The translations under genes and the position numbers were made by a program. Below are positions 5,815-5,824 of a stretch of 5,824 nucleotides of DNA, piece after piece. Source of the stretch: an uncultured Ignavibacteriota bacterium (GTDB lineage Bacteria; Bacteroidota; Ignavibacteria; Tepidaquicellales; Tepidaquicellaceae). Positions within the stretch are counted from its first letter, which is position 1. Every line of letters begins with the position of its first letter. The DNA lies in the NCBI GenBank assembly GCA_937959065.1, contig CALGOI010000094.1:1-5824 (forward strand). Reading direction: 5' to 3'. The notes beneath the pieces were generated by a model, which saw only the letters and a program-made list of their open reading frames with translations, made no database searches and was not told the DNA's origin.

Positions 5815-5824
5815 ATAAAATGCA

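Overview
This window most likely comes from a bacterium of the Bacteroidota/Ignavibacteria (FCB) group. Two of its three genes encode secreted proteins ending in a type IX secretion (T9SS, Por-type) sorting domain. The wording of those domains (NYPNPFNPNTSIKFEIP, then YDILGKEVVTLVNE, then a SSGVYFYKL-type end) is what I know from Ignavibacteria and their relatives. The AT-rich sequence and the purine-rich GGGG leaders before the starts fit this, but there is no rRNA or other strong taxonomic marker in the window.

Layout. Bases 1-900 contain no convincing gene. They are a cluster of short repeats and palindromes: a 10-base-period tandem repeat (310-349), two copies of a CCCGCnnnnGCGGG-type hairpin repeat (450-474, 650-679), two identical 38-bp direct repeats with a decayed inverted copy between them (518-555, 684-721, 628-646), and a 67-base element made of several short hairpins closed by a 7-bp stem (775-841). 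A strong two-way terminator lies at 867-895. Next is a minus-strand gene (918-2495) for a secreted, probably beta-propeller-like protein of unknown function with a T9SS tail. After a 246-base divergent intergenic region comes a plus-strand gene (2742-4319) for a secreted M12B/reprolysin-like zinc metalloprotease, also with a T9SS tail. It converges on a minus-strand gene (4384-5814) for an RlmD/RumA-family 23S rRNA uracil-5-methyltransferase. A perfect 22-bp palindrome sits between these last two genes.

How the genes relate. The two T9SS proteins are divergently transcribed, so they could share a regulatory region. Both would leave by the same route: Sec signal peptide, periplasm, T9SS, then cell surface or medium. 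Nothing ties them to one pathway. The rRNA methyltransferase is a housekeeping gene and shows no functional link to them. I see no defence system, mobile element with a transposase, CRISPR array or biosynthetic cluster. The least explained parts are the repeat cluster at 1-900 and the central domain of the 918-2495 product.
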